A program made the position numbers and the translations under genes. The notes under the pieces are model-generated. The model worked only from the letters and a program-made list of their open reading frames with translations. It was not told where the DNA came from and searched no databases. Shown one piece after another: positions 35,913-45,393 of a stretch of DNA of 64,000 nucleotides (the first letter of the stretch is position 1; each line of letters starts with the position of its first letter). This DNA comes from Psychroserpens jangbogonensis (GTDB lineage Bacteria; Bacteroidota; Bacteroidia; Flavobacteriales; Flavobacteriaceae), in the NCBI RefSeq assembly GCF_000797465.1, contig NZ_JSWG01000012.1, positions 248,001 to 312,000 on the forward strand, written 5' to 3'.

Positions 35913-37006
35913 AATCTAACACCTATTCCAAATTCTACACCTTCTGCTTTGGCTCCATGAGATTTTAGAGTGATCGCTCCAAAAAACTTATCTCCAAAAT
36001 AGCGTTTCAAACCTACTCTATTATAAACACGTCCTTCAAAATCGTAAGGGTAATAAATATAGTAACCCAACTGAGTAATGATAGACATTTTATTAATAAA
36101 CAACTCATGACCAACAAAAACACCAACACGCTTCCAATCTTCATCACCACTAACGTCTAACTCAGGAAAGGCAACAGAATAAAAATAAATAAGTTCTTCT
36201 AAAAATTTAGAAAAGAATACATCTGTACCAACTTGTATTGCACTTTTTCGATTCAATCGTTTATCTGCATATGCTGAAACAATATAAAATGGAAATTGAC
36301 CAACACCAATAATATCACTTTCATTTACACCTGATCTAAACGCAAAATTATATTTGACCTTTTCTTTGAATTTTTTATCTTCTGTAGATGGTATATATTC
36401 AGGTTCATTTTCATAATCAAACAAATAATTTGTACCAACATTAAAAACGAATGTATTTGTAGACGTATTTGGCGCTTTAAAATTGGCATTTGAATAATGT
36501 ATAACTGAAATACCTGCTTGCAATCCAAAACCTATAAATATGTTTTCTTTTTTATAATTCAACATCAAATAAGTTGTACTCAATAAATGCGAACCGTAAG
36601 CATTGTTTTTAAAGTTTGTTTCTTTATCGTAGGGGTTTGTATTGTAAGCCAGACCTTGGCCGATTCTTAGATTAATATTCCTTTTAAGAAAATAGAAGTT
36701 GTAATGCGCATACAAACTATAGTTTTCACCCAAATTATAGTTTTTCATGTCCTGGTAAACAAATGAAAATCCCCAATCTGGATAATTAAATCTGCTTTCC
36801 CAATCTTTAAAACCGTAGGTTTTTTTGTTATAACTTAAAATTAAACCTGTTGGATGATCTGTAATTAAATGTGCGATGTCTGGATTATGCTCTAAAATAG
36901 TCCCATAAAACAAGTTTGCATCTAAAGTAAATATATTGTCTTTTTTGTCCTGTGAAAACAAGATTCCACAACAAAGCGTAAGAAAGATAGTTAAGTAAAA
37001 CTTCAT
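35909..37006 (-). CDS. Acyloxyacyl hydrolase (PagL-like outer-membrane lipid A deacylase)
   Basis: I start at ATG 37004-37006 (MKFYLTIFLTLCCGILFSQ, a signal peptide), giving 365 residues; the longer frame adds a hydrophobic leader without sense. Many amphipathic strands indicate a barrel, and HYSNANFKAP keeps the His-x-Ser of the PagL active site. PagL enzymes remove the 3-O acyl chain of lipid A in the outer membrane. The Bacteroidota homologues are longer and mostly untested. It overlaps the DUF2807 gene by four bases. Confidence 0.75.
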   Translation of the reverse strand: MKFYLTIFLTLCCGILFSQDKKDNIFTLDANLFYGTILEHNPDIAHLITDHPTGLILSYNKKTYGFKDWESRFNYPDWGFSFVYQDMKNYNLGENYSLYAHYNFYFLKRNINLRIGQGLAYNTNPYDKETNFKNNAYGSHLLSTTYLMLNYKKENIFIGFGLQAGISVIHYSNANFKAPNTSTNTFVFNVGTNYLFDYENEPEYIPSTEDKKFKEKVKYNFAFRSGVNESDIIGVGQFPFYIVSAYADKRLNRKSAIQVGTDVFFSKFLEELIYFYSVAFPELDVSGDEDWKRVGVFVGHELFINKMSIITQLGYYIYYPYDFEGRVYNRVGLKRYFGDKFFGAITLKSHGAKAEGVEFGIGVRL

Positions 37007-37051
37007 GAATTTTATTCTGAAACAAAAGTAACAGAATAATTGAAATAACAC

Positions 37052-38311
37052 TTATGATAAATCTGTTAGTGCTTGCTTTAATAATTCAAAAACTGTTGAA
37101 ATCTCTTCTTTTTTTGAAGTTCCAACCGATAGTCTAAACCAATTAGAATCTTTTGACGTTCCAAATGCATAAAAAGGTACTATCGCAAGTTTAGCATCTG
37201 TAAGCAAATAGCTTGTCACTTCTTGTATTGTAGATAATGTTTTGCCAGTAGACGTTGTTTTACCGATAAGATCAAACTGAACTGTTAAATACAAAGCTGC
37301 TTCTGGCTCAATCGCATTAACAGGGAAACCTTCAGATTTAAGTTTTTTAAAGCCGTCGTAAAAACGATTCAATCTAAAATCTAATTCACTTTTTATATGG
37401 TCCAAATAAGTTGATACAGCTTCCGTTTGATTTAAATATGATGCGGTTGCCATCTGTTCTGCCTTTGGTGCCCAAGCTCCAATATGACTTAACATCGCTT
37501 TCATTTTATTGATGAGATGACTAGGTCCAAATGCCCAACCTACACGAACTCCTGTAGCCGCAAAAGCTTTTGAAATACCATCAACAAAAATGGTATACTC
37601 TCGCATTTCTGGAACTAAATCAACAGGATTGTAATGCACTGTAGAACCATAAGTTAATTGCCAATATATTTGATCGTAAAGCACATATAAAGGTTTCATA
37701 TTTACTTCCGCTCTACGTTTGTTTTCATCAACAACCAACTGAGAAATCTCAGTTAAGGTTTGTTTGTCAAAGGTTGTTCCGGTAGGATTTAATGGAGAAC
37801 ACAATGCTATTAAATTCACATTTTGAATATGAGGTTTAATATCGTCAACAGAAGGCATGAATTTATTCTCAGGCTTAGTTTCAATAATCACAGCATTGTT
37901 TCTAGCCAAGTATGTATATGCATCATTATTCCAAGAAGGCACAGGATACAATACAGTATCTTCAAGATCTAAAATCGTTTGGTAGATAGCATAAATTAAT
38001 GGTCTTGCGCCTCCTGAAATTAAGATTTCATTTTTAGAATAGTCAAGTCCTAGGTTCTGTGACAAATAAGAAGAAACACTTTCTCGAAGCACTTCCATTC
38101 CATTTGCAGCAGGATAATTTGTTTGATTGTTATTGTATGCAGAAACAATTTCTGATTTTAATTCTTGAGGAATAGGAAAAATACTAGCATCAAAATCTCC
38201 AATAGTTTGGTTATAAATAATCTCTCCTTGCGCTTTCAGAGCATTGACTTCTCCTGCAATTTTTATAATTTCTGAACCTTTTAAACCTTTGGCTAATTTT
38301 GATGTTTGCAT
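37052..38311 (-). CDS. Class I/II aminotransferase (aspartate aminotransferase family)
   Basis: ATG 38309-38311 is the start (MQTSKLAKGLKGSEIIKIAGE), 419 residues. PLP-enzyme motifs include GDFDAS, NYPAANGMEVLRE, LISGGARPLIYA, PVPSWNND, CSPLNPTGTTFD, and the PLP Lys in DGISKAFAATGVRVGWA. This subgroup transaminates aspartate or related acids, but the substrate cannot be read from the sequence. It lies 74 bp after metF on the same strand but has its own -7 box, so its link with the methionine operon is uncertain. Confidence 0.85.
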   Translation of the reverse strand: MQTSKLAKGLKGSEIIKIAGEVNALKAQGEIIYNQTIGDFDASIFPIPQELKSEIVSAYNNNQTNYPAANGMEVLRESVSSYLSQNLGLDYSKNEILISGGARPLIYAIYQTILDLEDTVLYPVPSWNNDAYTYLARNNAVIIETKPENKFMPSVDDIKPHIQNVNLIALCSPLNPTGTTFDKQTLTEISQLVVDENKRRAEVNMKPLYVLYDQIYWQLTYGSTVHYNPVDLVPEMREYTIFVDGISKAFAATGVRVGWAFGPSHLINKMKAMLSHIGAWAPKAEQMATASYLNQTEAVSTYLDHIKSELDFRLNRFYDGFKKLKSEGFPVNAIEPEAALYLTVQFDLIGKTTSTGKTLSTIQEVTSYLLTDAKLAIVPFYAFGTSKDSNWFRLSVGTSKKEEISTVFELLKQALTDLS

Positions 38312-38339
38312 AACTTTCAACTATATCGTTTTCGTTTTG

Positions 38340-38347
38340 CAAAAGTA
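38340..38347 (-). promoter_or_regulatory. -7 box upstream of the 37052 aminotransferase
   Basis: Minus-strand TACTTTTG matches TAnnTTTG, with an expected start point near 38334, 23 bases before the chosen ATG. It supports separate transcription from metF. Confidence 0.45.
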
Positions 38348-38385
38348 AGGCATAATTAACGAATTTAGAAATGGCTTTTTCCTTA

Positions 38386-39342
38386 CTAAAAGAGCTGACT
38401 GGCCACAGCTTGAATATTATCACTCTTACCCATAGAATAGTAATGCAGCACAGGAATTCCAGCCTTTTGTAATGCTTTAGATTGTTCAATGCACCATTCA
38501 ATTCCGACTTGCCTTACCTGACTATTATCTTTACATTTAACAATTTCAACAATTAAATCTTCTGGTAAATCAACGTGAAAACGATGCGGAATCATATTCA
38601 ATTGCTTTTTAGTTGCTATTGGTTTTAAACCTGGAATAATTGGAACAGTAATCCCTTCGTTTCGGCACTTGTCTACAAACTTGAAAAATTTATCATTATC
38701 ATAGAACATTTGAGTTACAATATACTCAGCTCCTTTTTTAATTTTCTTTTTTAAGAAGTGGATATCACTATCCAAGCTTGGTGCTTCGGCATGTTTTTCG
38801 GGATAAGCAGCAACGCCAATACAGAAATTAGTTGGTGATGAATTCAGCAACTCATCATCTAAATATTGACCATTATTTAATTCTGAAATCTGAGTCACTA
38901 AACCACTAGCATAATCATGACCTTCTTTTTCAGGTTTGAAATAGGTTTCCGTTTTTACAGCATCACCGCGAAGTGCCATCACATTATTAATTCCTAAAAA
39001 GTCAAGATCGATTAAGAAATTTTCGGTGTCTTCTTTTGTAAATCCACCACATAAAATATGAGGAATGGCATCTACACCGTATTTGTTTTGAATGGCAGCA
39101 CAAATACCAACTGTACCTGGTCTCTTTTTCACAATTTGTTTTTTTAACAAGCCATTACCAACATCCTTAAAGGTATACTCTTCACGATGATAGGTTACAT
39201 CAATAAAAGGTGGTTTAAACTCCATTAACGGATCTATATTATCAAAAATAGATTGGATATGCTGTCCTTTTAATGGTGGTAAAATTTCGAATGAAAACTG
39301 TGTGTTTCCATTGGCATTTTTTATATGTTCTGTTACTTTCAT
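38386..39342 (-). CDS. metF: 5,10-methylenetetrahydrofolate reductase
   Basis: A 318-residue TIM-barrel flavoprotein: FSFEILPPLKG with the catalytic Glu, ALRGD, GVAAYPEKH, EYIVTQMFYDN, VPIIPGLKPI and a C-terminal Gly-Ile-Pro-Val-Leu-His motif. It makes 5-methyltetrahydrofolate, the methyl donor for MetH, from methylene-THF. It follows the large MetH part by 3 bp, downstream of a SAM-I riboswitch, which makes the control coherent. Confidence 0.95.
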   Translation of the reverse strand: MKVTEHIKNANGNTQFSFEILPPLKGQHIQSIFDNIDPLMEFKPPFIDVTYHREEYTFKDVGNGLLKKQIVKKRPGTVGICAAIQNKYGVDAIPHILCGGFTKEDTENFLIDLDFLGINNVMALRGDAVKTETYFKPEKEGHDYASGLVTQISELNNGQYLDDELLNSSPTNFCIGVAAYPEKHAEAPSLDSDIHFLKKKIKKGAEYIVTQMFYDNDKFFKFVDKCRNEGITVPIIPGLKPIATKKQLNMIPHRFHVDLPEDLIVEIVKCKDNSQVRQVGIEWCIEQSKALQKAGIPVLHYYSMGKSDNIQAVASQLF

Positions 39343-39345
39343 ATT

Positions 39346-42027
39346 TTAATCTGCTAAATTAGGGTTTAACCATTTTCTGGCTTCATCTTCACTTATATGT
39401 CTGCGCTTAGCGTAATCTTTTAATTGATCTTCGGTAATTTTTCCTAATCCAAAATACTTAGCTTCTGGATTGCCAAAATAGTAACCGCTCACACTTGCAG
39501 CTGGCCACATGGCTAAGCTTTCAGTTAGTGTTACTCCTATTCGGTTTTCAACATCCAACAAACGCCATATTGTTGCTTTTTCTAAATGATCTGGACATGC
39601 TGGATAACCTGGAGCTGGACGAATACCTTTATAAGTTTCTTTAATTAATTCGTCATTAGTTAAATCCTCATTTTTGGTATAGCTCCAATGTTTTGTTCTC
39701 ACTTCTTTATGCAAGTATTCTGCAAAAGCCTCAGCCAATCGATCGGCTAATGCCTTTATCATGATTGAATTATAATCATCATTATCCGCTTCAAATTGTT
39801 GAGCTAATTCTTGTGTTCCAAAACCTGTGGACACACAAAATGATCCAATATAATCTTGTTTACCTGAATCTTTCGGTGCAATAAAATCTGATAAAGCATG
39901 ATTTGGAATCCCCTCTCTTTTGCTCAACTGTTGTCTTAGCGTTAAAAATGTTACTTTAAGGTTTTCATTTTCATCATACACTTCAATATCATCATCATTG
40001 ACTGAATTCGCAGGAAACAATCCGAAAACAGCCTTTGCTTTCAATAGTTGTTCATCAAAAATACGCTTCAAAAGTTCTTGAGCGTCCTTGAATAATTCTT
40101 GTGCTTGTGGTCCAACAATGGCATCAGTTAAAATGTCTGGATATCTTCCATGGAGATCCCAACTTCTGAAAAACGGACTCCAATCAATGAAACTCTCCAA
40201 TTTGGTGATATCGAAATCATCTATAATTTGAATTCCTAGTTGTACTGGTTTTACAATTTCTGAAGACTTCCAATCTATCGGATATTTATTTTTTCGAGCG
40301 TCTTCAATAGAAATATATTCCTTCCGTTTTCCGCGTATTAAAAATTGCTCACGAAATTTATCATATTCTTCACGTATTTGCTCTTTATACGTATTATTAT
40401 CTTTTTTCAATAAATTTCCAACAACCGTTACAGCTCTGGAGGCATCATTAACATGAACCACAGTATGATTATAATTAGGTGCGATTTTTACTGAAGTATG
40501 AGCTTTTGATGTTGTAGCGCCTCCAATGATTAATGGAATCGTTAAATTTTCTTTGGTCATAGCCTTGGAAAGGTATACCATCTCATCTAATGATGGCGTA
40601 ATTAAACCGCTTAAGCCAATAACATCAACCTGTTCTTTTATGGCAGCTTCAATAATTCGTTCTGGAGGAACCATGACTCCTAAATCGATGATTTCATAGT
40701 TATTACAACCCAAAACAACACTCACAATATTTTTACCAATATCATGGACATCGCCTTTAACAGTAGCCATTAGAATTTTACCAGCAAATTCTTGCTTACC
40801 ATCTTTTTCGGCTTCTATGTATGGTTGTAAATAGGCAACTGCTTTTTTCATAACACGAGCTGACTTTACAACTTGTGGCAAAAACATTTTTCCGCTTCCA
40901 AAGAAATCTCCAACGACATTCATTCCAATCATAAGGTGACCTTCAATCACATCTATTGGTTTGCTAGAGGCTAATCGAGCTTCTTCTACATCTTCAATAA
41001 TAAAGGCATCGATTCCTTTAACAAGACTATGTGTAATTCGGTCTTGAATTGATTCACTTCGCCATTCTAAAACCTTAGTAGCATCTTCTTTTTTGTTTCC
41101 TTTTACAGTTTCAGCAAACTCCAATAAACGCTCAGTAGCATCTTCACCTCTATTAAATAAAACATCTTCAACATGTTTTAGTAAGTCTTTCGGAATTTCA
41201 TCATATACTTCTAACATGGTAGGATTTACGATTCCTAAATTCATTCCGTGTTGAATAGCATGATAGAGAAAAGCAGAATTAATTGCTTCTCTAACCGTTG
41301 TATTCCCTCTAAATGAAAATGACACATTACTCACACCTCCTGAAACGTTAGCATAGGGTAGGTTTTCTCGAATCCATTTGGTGGCATTAAAAAAGTCTAG
41401 AGCATTTAGGCGATGTTCTTCCATTCCTGTAGCGACTGGAAAAATATTTGGATCGAAAATAATGTCTTGTGGTTTAAAGTGAACTACATGGACTAAAATG
41501 TCATAAGAACGTTTGCAAATCTCAATCCGTCGTTCGAAGGAATCAGCTTGTCCAGTTTCATCAAAAGCCATAACAATTACGGCTGCTCCATAGCGTTTTA
41601 CAAGTTTTGCTTGACGAATAAATTCGGCTTCACCTTCTTTTAAGCTTATAGAGTTGACTACACATTTTCCTTGAGCTACTTGCAAGCCAGCTTCAATGAT
41701 TTCCCATTTTGAGCTATCAATCATTAATGGAATACGAGCTATATCAGGTTCTGATGCGATAAGGTTTAAAAACTTAACCATCGCATATTTACCATCTAGC
41801 ATTCCTTCGTCCATATTGACGTCTAGGATCTGTGCTCCACCTTCAACTTGATCTCTTGCAACACATAGGGCTTCATCGTATTTTTCATCTTTTATTAATC
41901 TTAAGAACTTTCTTGAACCTGTGACGTTGGTGCGTTCTCCAACGTTAATAAAGTTACTTTCTGGCGTTACCACTAAAGGCTCAAGACCAGATAAGGTTAG
42001 ATATTTTTTATAATCACTGTCTGCCAT
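39346..42027 (-). CDS. metH: Methionine synthase, folate/cobalamin/activation part
   Basis: An 893-residue protein corresponding to the last three modules of E. coli MetH. In order: the methyl-folate domain ([16 protein letters not shown], about 25-40), the cap and cobalamin domain with [10 protein letters not shown] (about 427-436) carrying the axial His, and the AdoMet activation domain at the end ([30 protein letters not shown]). It uses methylcobalamin to methylate homocysteine together with the separate N-terminal module. Its ATG overlaps the stop of the latter (TAATG). Confidence 0.93.
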   Translation of the reverse strand: MADSDYKKYLTLSGLEPLVVTPESNFINVGERTNVTGSRKFLRLIKDEKYDEALCVARDQVEGGAQILDVNMDEGMLDGKYAMVKFLNLIASEPDIARIPLMIDSSKWEIIEAGLQVAQGKCVVNSISLKEGEAEFIRQAKLVKRYGAAVIVMAFDETGQADSFERRIEICKRSYDILVHVVHFKPQDIIFDPNIFPVATGMEEHRLNALDFFNATKWIRENLPYANVSGGVSNVSFSFRGNTTVREAINSAFLYHAIQHGMNLGIVNPTMLEVYDEIPKDLLKHVEDVLFNRGEDATERLLEFAETVKGNKKEDATKVLEWRSESIQDRITHSLVKGIDAFIIEDVEEARLASSKPIDVIEGHLMIGMNVVGDFFGSGKMFLPQVVKSARVMKKAVAYLQPYIEAEKDGKQEFAGKILMATVKGDVHDIGKNIVSVVLGCNNYEIIDLGVMVPPERIIEAAIKEQVDVIGLSGLITPSLDEMVYLSKAMTKENLTIPLIIGGATTSKAHTSVKIAPNYNHTVVHVNDASRAVTVVGNLLKKDNNTYKEQIREEYDKFREQFLIRGKRKEYISIEDARKNKYPIDWKSSEIVKPVQLGIQIIDDFDITKLESFIDWSPFFRSWDLHGRYPDILTDAIVGPQAQELFKDAQELLKRIFDEQLLKAKAVFGLFPANSVNDDDIEVYDENENLKVTFLTLRQQLSKREGIPNHALSDFIAPKDSGKQDYIGSFCVSTGFGTQELAQQFEADNDDYNSIMIKALADRLAEAFAEYLHKEVRTKHWSYTKNEDLTNDELIKETYKGIRPAPGYPACPDHLEKATIWRLLDVENRIGVTLTESLAMWPAASVSGYYFGNPEAKYFGLGKITEDQLKDYAKRRHISEDEARKWLNPNLAD

Positions 42028-43028
42028 TATACTTGAACTTTAATTGATCTAGGTTTATAATTTTGAGCTACTTCTGCGATGGCTTTGATATGATCTGGAT
42101 TTGTTCCGCAGCAACCTCCAATAATATTTATTAATCCATCTTGAAGGTAATCTTCTATTAATACTTGCATTTGAAGTGCTGACTGGTCATATTCGCCAAA
42201 AGCATTTGGTAAACCTGCATTAGGATGTGCAGAAGTATAAAACTCTGTTTCGTGTGATAGTCGTTGTAAATATGGCTTCAATTGCTCTGCTCCTAAAGCA
42301 CAATTAAAACCAACACTTAATAAAGGTATATGAGAAATAGAAGTTAAAAATGCTTCTACTGTTTGGCCAGATAATGTACGACCTGAAGCATCAGTTATCG
42401 TTCCAGACACCATAATAGGAATATCTATTTGACGTTCTTCTTTCACTTCTTCAATTGCAAATAATGCTGCTTTTGCATTGAGCGTGTCAAAAATAGTTTC
42501 TACTAGGAGAACATCTACTCCACCATCCAACAAACCTTCAACTTGCTGTTTATATGCAACGCGTAATTCTTCAAAAGTAATGGCTCTGTATTCTGGTTTA
42601 TTAACATCTGGAGACATGCTTGCTGTCTTATTTGTTGGTCCAATGCTACCAGCCACAAATCGAGGTTTCTCAGGATTTGCTTTGGTAAATTCATCGGCAA
42701 CTTGTTTGGCTATTTTCGCAGATTCGTAATTTAGTTCATAGACCAAATCTTCCATGTTATAATCTGACATAGCGATTGTTGTTCCTGAAAAGGTATTGGT
42801 TTCAACAATATCTGCTCCTGCTTCAAAATATTTTCGATGCACCTCAGCAATTGCAATTGGCTGTGTCAATGACAACAAATCATTGTTCCCTTTTAAAGAT
42901 GTTGGATAGTCCTTAAAGCGTTCTCCTCTAAAATCTTCTTCGGAAAAGTTATAGCGCTGCAACATCGTTCCCATAGCTCCATCTAGAACTAAAATTCGTT
43001 GTTGTATTTCTTCTTTTATTGTACTCAT
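42027..43028 (-). CDS. metH: Methionine synthase, homocysteine-binding part
   Basis: A 333-residue protein counted from the ATG at 43026-43028 (another ATG lies two codons earlier). It is a homocysteine S-methyltransferase barrel with [15 protein letters not shown] and the zinc ligands Cys242, Cys306 and Cys307 (GFNCALG, GGCCGTN). It corresponds to the first module of MetH, made as a separate chain, as is common in Flavobacteriia. It is the first gene after the SAM-I riboswitch. Confidence 0.92.
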   Translation of the reverse strand: MSTIKEEIQQRILVLDGAMGTMLQRYNFSEEDFRGERFKDYPTSLKGNNDLLSLTQPIAIAEVHRKYFEAGADIVETNTFSGTTIAMSDYNMEDLVYELNYESAKIAKQVADEFTKANPEKPRFVAGSIGPTNKTASMSPDVNKPEYRAITFEELRVAYKQQVEGLLDGGVDVLLVETIFDTLNAKAALFAIEEVKEERQIDIPIMVSGTITDASGRTLSGQTVEAFLTSISHIPLLSVGFNCALGAEQLKPYLQRLSHETEFYTSAHPNAGLPNAFGEYDQSALQMQVLIEDYLQDGLINIIGGCCGTNPDHIKAIAEVAQNYKPRSIKVQV

Positions 43029-43192
43029 GAGCATTTTTCTTATACATCAAAAATTTATCAAGGTCCTCAAAATAAATCTCGCTTTATAGGTAGCGTAATT
43101 AAACCAAAAGTCAAATAGACTTTTTGTCGAGTGTACTTAATAGAAAATGTTAAAAAGAAAATGCGTAAAAACAGGTGAGTAATTACGTTTGG

Positions 43193-43314
43193 GTTATCTA
43201 TCCAGTTTTCGATTAATGAATCGAAAGTCTAAGTAGAATTTAGCACCTTCTTTGATAAATTCAAAGGGTTGCTAAGGTTTCATAGGGTCTAATCCCTCCA
43301 CCTTTCTTGATAAC
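43193..43314 (-). promoter_or_regulatory. SAM-I (S-box) riboswitch controlling metH-metH-metF
   Basis: On the minus strand, P1 pairs GTTATC (43309-43314) with GATAAC (43193-43198). Between them are the S-box motifs in order: AAGAAAGGTGGAGGGA, GACCCTATGAAACCT, TAGCAACCC, AAGGTGCTAAATTC, and a last hairpin (TTTCGATTCATTAATCGAAA). These are the conserved SAM-I core and kink-turn sequences. The aptamer lies 165 bases upstream of metH. The gap 43029-43192 holds a weak 7-bp hairpin (43106-43124) with a poor U-run, so the output may be at translation or by an unclear terminator. Confidence 0.93.
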
Positions 43315-43344
43315 ATTTCAGTAAGTTCTTGAACTTTGTGAACA

Positions 43345-43352
43345 CAAATATA
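43345..43352 (-). promoter_or_regulatory. -7 box of the met operon
   Basis: Minus-strand TATATTTG gives a start near 43338, about 24 bases before the SAM-I aptamer begins, so the riboswitch would be at the transcript 5' end. The rest of the 43029-43499 gap (43353-43499) shows nothing further. Confidence 0.55.
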
Positions 43353-43499
43353 GCAACAGAAAAATTAGAATGCCTAATTTATTATACAATTTTGGTCTTT
43401 TTTTATGAGATTCTTAATTTGAAGTCATATCATTGGAGTATATACAATATAAAACTTTCAATTCATGTATAGCACAACAAAACTGAAAGTTAGACCAGC

Positions 43500-45041
43500 T
43501 TATTTTTCTAAATATTTTTGACGAATAATATCTCCAATTGGCACATTTTGAATTTTGCATTCTAACCAAGAAATAACATCCAAATATAAAAATGCTCTAC
43601 GTTCGTAAGGATGATCTTCATATTTTTTTAGACTATCTCGTAAGGTTTCAAAAGCTTTTTTTATGTCTTGAGGATAAATATATTGAAGGCCTCTTAAGAA
43701 TTTAATCATTTCTTTTTGAACTTCGTACAGATCATTGGTCTTTATTAAAAATTTATAAGTGCTTTTCAATAAAGGCTCAATATTAGTATCTAAACCTGCC
43801 TCATAATGTGCAACTAGATTCAATATACGAGCAAAACATTGCAAATCTTCACGTATCAAAAATGACTTATTACTAATGATCTTATCTAAATAAAAAATGC
43901 ATTCTTTATTATTGCCATAACCAAAATGAATATTAGCAAATTTGTAATAAAAAATCATGACATGGTGATCATCTAATCTATCTTTAAATGTATCAAGTTC
44001 ATTTTCGATTTTTGGTATTATACGAACACCTTCTTGGAAACTACCATCAATAAAATACAGATTAATAGAATTGAGATTTAGATAAAGGAAGGTTAAAGCT
44101 TCAACGTTTTCATCCTTAGGGAATTTTTTTTCTGAACTGATATTTTGAAATTTCAATAAATGATATTGAAACTTTTCTTTATTACCCACAAAAAATAAAG
44201 CCTCCAATAAATAGTTGTTTCCTTTTAAAAAAAAAACTGGATTGACAGTAATCATCTGAGGTTGCTCATAAAATAAATCCACCCATTTTAGTGCATATCT
44301 ATAACAATTTCTAAAATCTTGTAATAAGAAACTGTACCATAAATACGCATTAAATAACCATAATTTTTCTCGAAATCCGAGATTTTTTATATTGAATTCT
44401 GGAAGTCTATCGTTAAAATAATTGATAATATCTTTGCTTTCATTTTCATTTTTCGCATAACCAGTTTTAAGAATTATACTATATAGCTGCAGTGATAAAT
44501 TAGATAATTTACTGGCAATTTCATTTAAAGAACTCAACTCTTCTGCCTGTATTATCAGTTCGTCAGTCCTTGCGTTAATTCTTCTGGTAATATATTGAGA
44601 CTCAATTATTTTTTCGAGTTCTACAATTTCGTAAGCCAAGGTTTTTTCTTCATTTTGAATTGCAACTTCCTTTGATTTATCTAATATTTTCAGGCTTTGT
44701 TTATACAATCCCTTATGATACAATATTGACGCAAAATCCAATTGCTCTCTAATCTGGGATCTTATATTTTGATGTGAAGGGTTAAGTTTAAGGCTTATTA
44801 AAATTTGCTTGTACAAATGTGCTTTTACATTAGCCAATTGTTGTTTTTTAACTATGCCTCGTTTTAGGATAGCAGCCTCATCATAGGTTTTTGATTTATC
44901 TAAAAAATTAAAAAGATTTAAAAACTTTGAGTCTTGGTTTACATCTAAGCGACCAACATACAATTTAAATTGTCGTTTTTCAGATTTGGTTAAGGATTTA
45001 ACCAATAAAAATAAATTGTCTTTTTGGTCTTTGGTCATCAA
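43500..45041 (-). CDS. Cytoplasmic helical-repeat (TPR-like) protein of unknown function
   Basis: A 513-residue protein without a signal peptide or membrane segment. It is almost wholly alpha-helical with repeated 30-40 residue helix pairs (e.g. LYHKGLYKQSLKILDKSKEVA, FANIHFGYGNNKECIFYLDKI), which resembles TPR repeats. The N terminus MMTKDQKDNLFLLVKSLTKSEKRQFKLY looks like a conserved lead domain of this flavobacterial group. It is Lys/Asn/Leu/Ile rich. Function is unknown; a scaffold role is a guess. It stands between the met operon and metK and is divergent from metK. Confidence 0.7.
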   Translation of the reverse strand: MMTKDQKDNLFLLVKSLTKSEKRQFKLYVGRLDVNQDSKFLNLFNFLDKSKTYDEAAILKRGIVKKQQLANVKAHLYKQILISLKLNPSHQNIRSQIREQLDFASILYHKGLYKQSLKILDKSKEVAIQNEEKTLAYEIVELEKIIESQYITRRINARTDELIIQAEELSSLNEIASKLSNLSLQLYSIILKTGYAKNENESKDIINYFNDRLPEFNIKNLGFREKLWLFNAYLWYSFLLQDFRNCYRYALKWVDLFYEQPQMITVNPVFFLKGNNYLLEALFFVGNKEKFQYHLLKFQNISSEKKFPKDENVEALTFLYLNLNSINLYFIDGSFQEGVRIIPKIENELDTFKDRLDDHHVMIFYYKFANIHFGYGNNKECIFYLDKIISNKSFLIREDLQCFARILNLVAHYEAGLDTNIEPLLKSTYKFLIKTNDLYEVQKEMIKFLRGLQYIYPQDIKKAFETLRDSLKKYEDHPYERRAFLYLDVISWLECKIQNVPIGDIIRQKYLEK

Positions 45042-45234
45042 ATAAAATTTGATTTATAATGTCAAGTTAAACAAAAACAGTAATAAATAACCAAAGTATA
45101 AATTCATAAGACAACAGAAAAATATATTTTGATAAATGTCTAATAATAGAGTCAAGATTAAGAGCGTCTTAATACTTATCTTATTAGCTTTTAATTTCCT
45201 TTTAGTTTTGCGTTTTTAGTTTCAATATTATATG

Positions 45235-45242
45235 TACTTTTG
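45235..45242 (+). promoter_or_regulatory. -7 box of metK
   Basis: TACTTTTG matches TAnnTTTG, with TTTTG ending at 45210. The start point near 45249 is just before the riboswitch at 45256. Nothing else was found in 45042-45234. Confidence 0.5.
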
Positions 45243-45255
45243 TCATCAATAAAAA

Positions 45256-45325
45256 AAGAGGAAAAATTTGTTCTGATTGCAACCTCTTATACTGAAAACT
45301 CAGTATACTAAAAATGCTAATGCAG
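45256..45325 (+). promoter_or_regulatory. SAM-II-type riboswitch, long-loop variant, upstream of metK
   Basis: P1 pairs AAGAGG (45256-45261) with CCTCTT (45283-45288). Its loop has AAAAATTTG then CTGATTGCAA, as in SAM-II (AUUU, then AUUGCAA before the P1 3' arm). After P1 an extra hairpin is inserted (ATACTGA, AAAC, TCAGTAT, 45289-45306), then AAAATGCTAATGCAG, where GCTAA matches the SAM-II core and CAG pairs with CTG of the loop to close the pseudoknot. The match is to motifs I know from SAM-II; the hairpin makes it a long-loop form. It lies 68 bases before the metK ATG. Confidence 0.72.
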
Positions 45326-45393
45326 TTAGTTTATAACTTCTCTAGCGACCAAGCAATCTCAACAAAAATATAGAAACAAATATTTAAGAGATT

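Noticed and set aside
38211-38501. 96-codon open frame on the minus strand over metF and aminotransferase ends
   Set aside because: It overlaps two well-supported genes in another frame and has no recognisable features.
39346-43028. metH in two frames read as a frameshift pseudogene
   Set aside because: Both chains have clean starts, intact domains and a TAATG junction in the linker, and this split is usual for the group.
43106-43124. Terminator for the SAM-I riboswitch
   Set aside because: The 7-bp A/T-rich stem with a broken U-run is too weak to call as a terminator; kept only as a comment.
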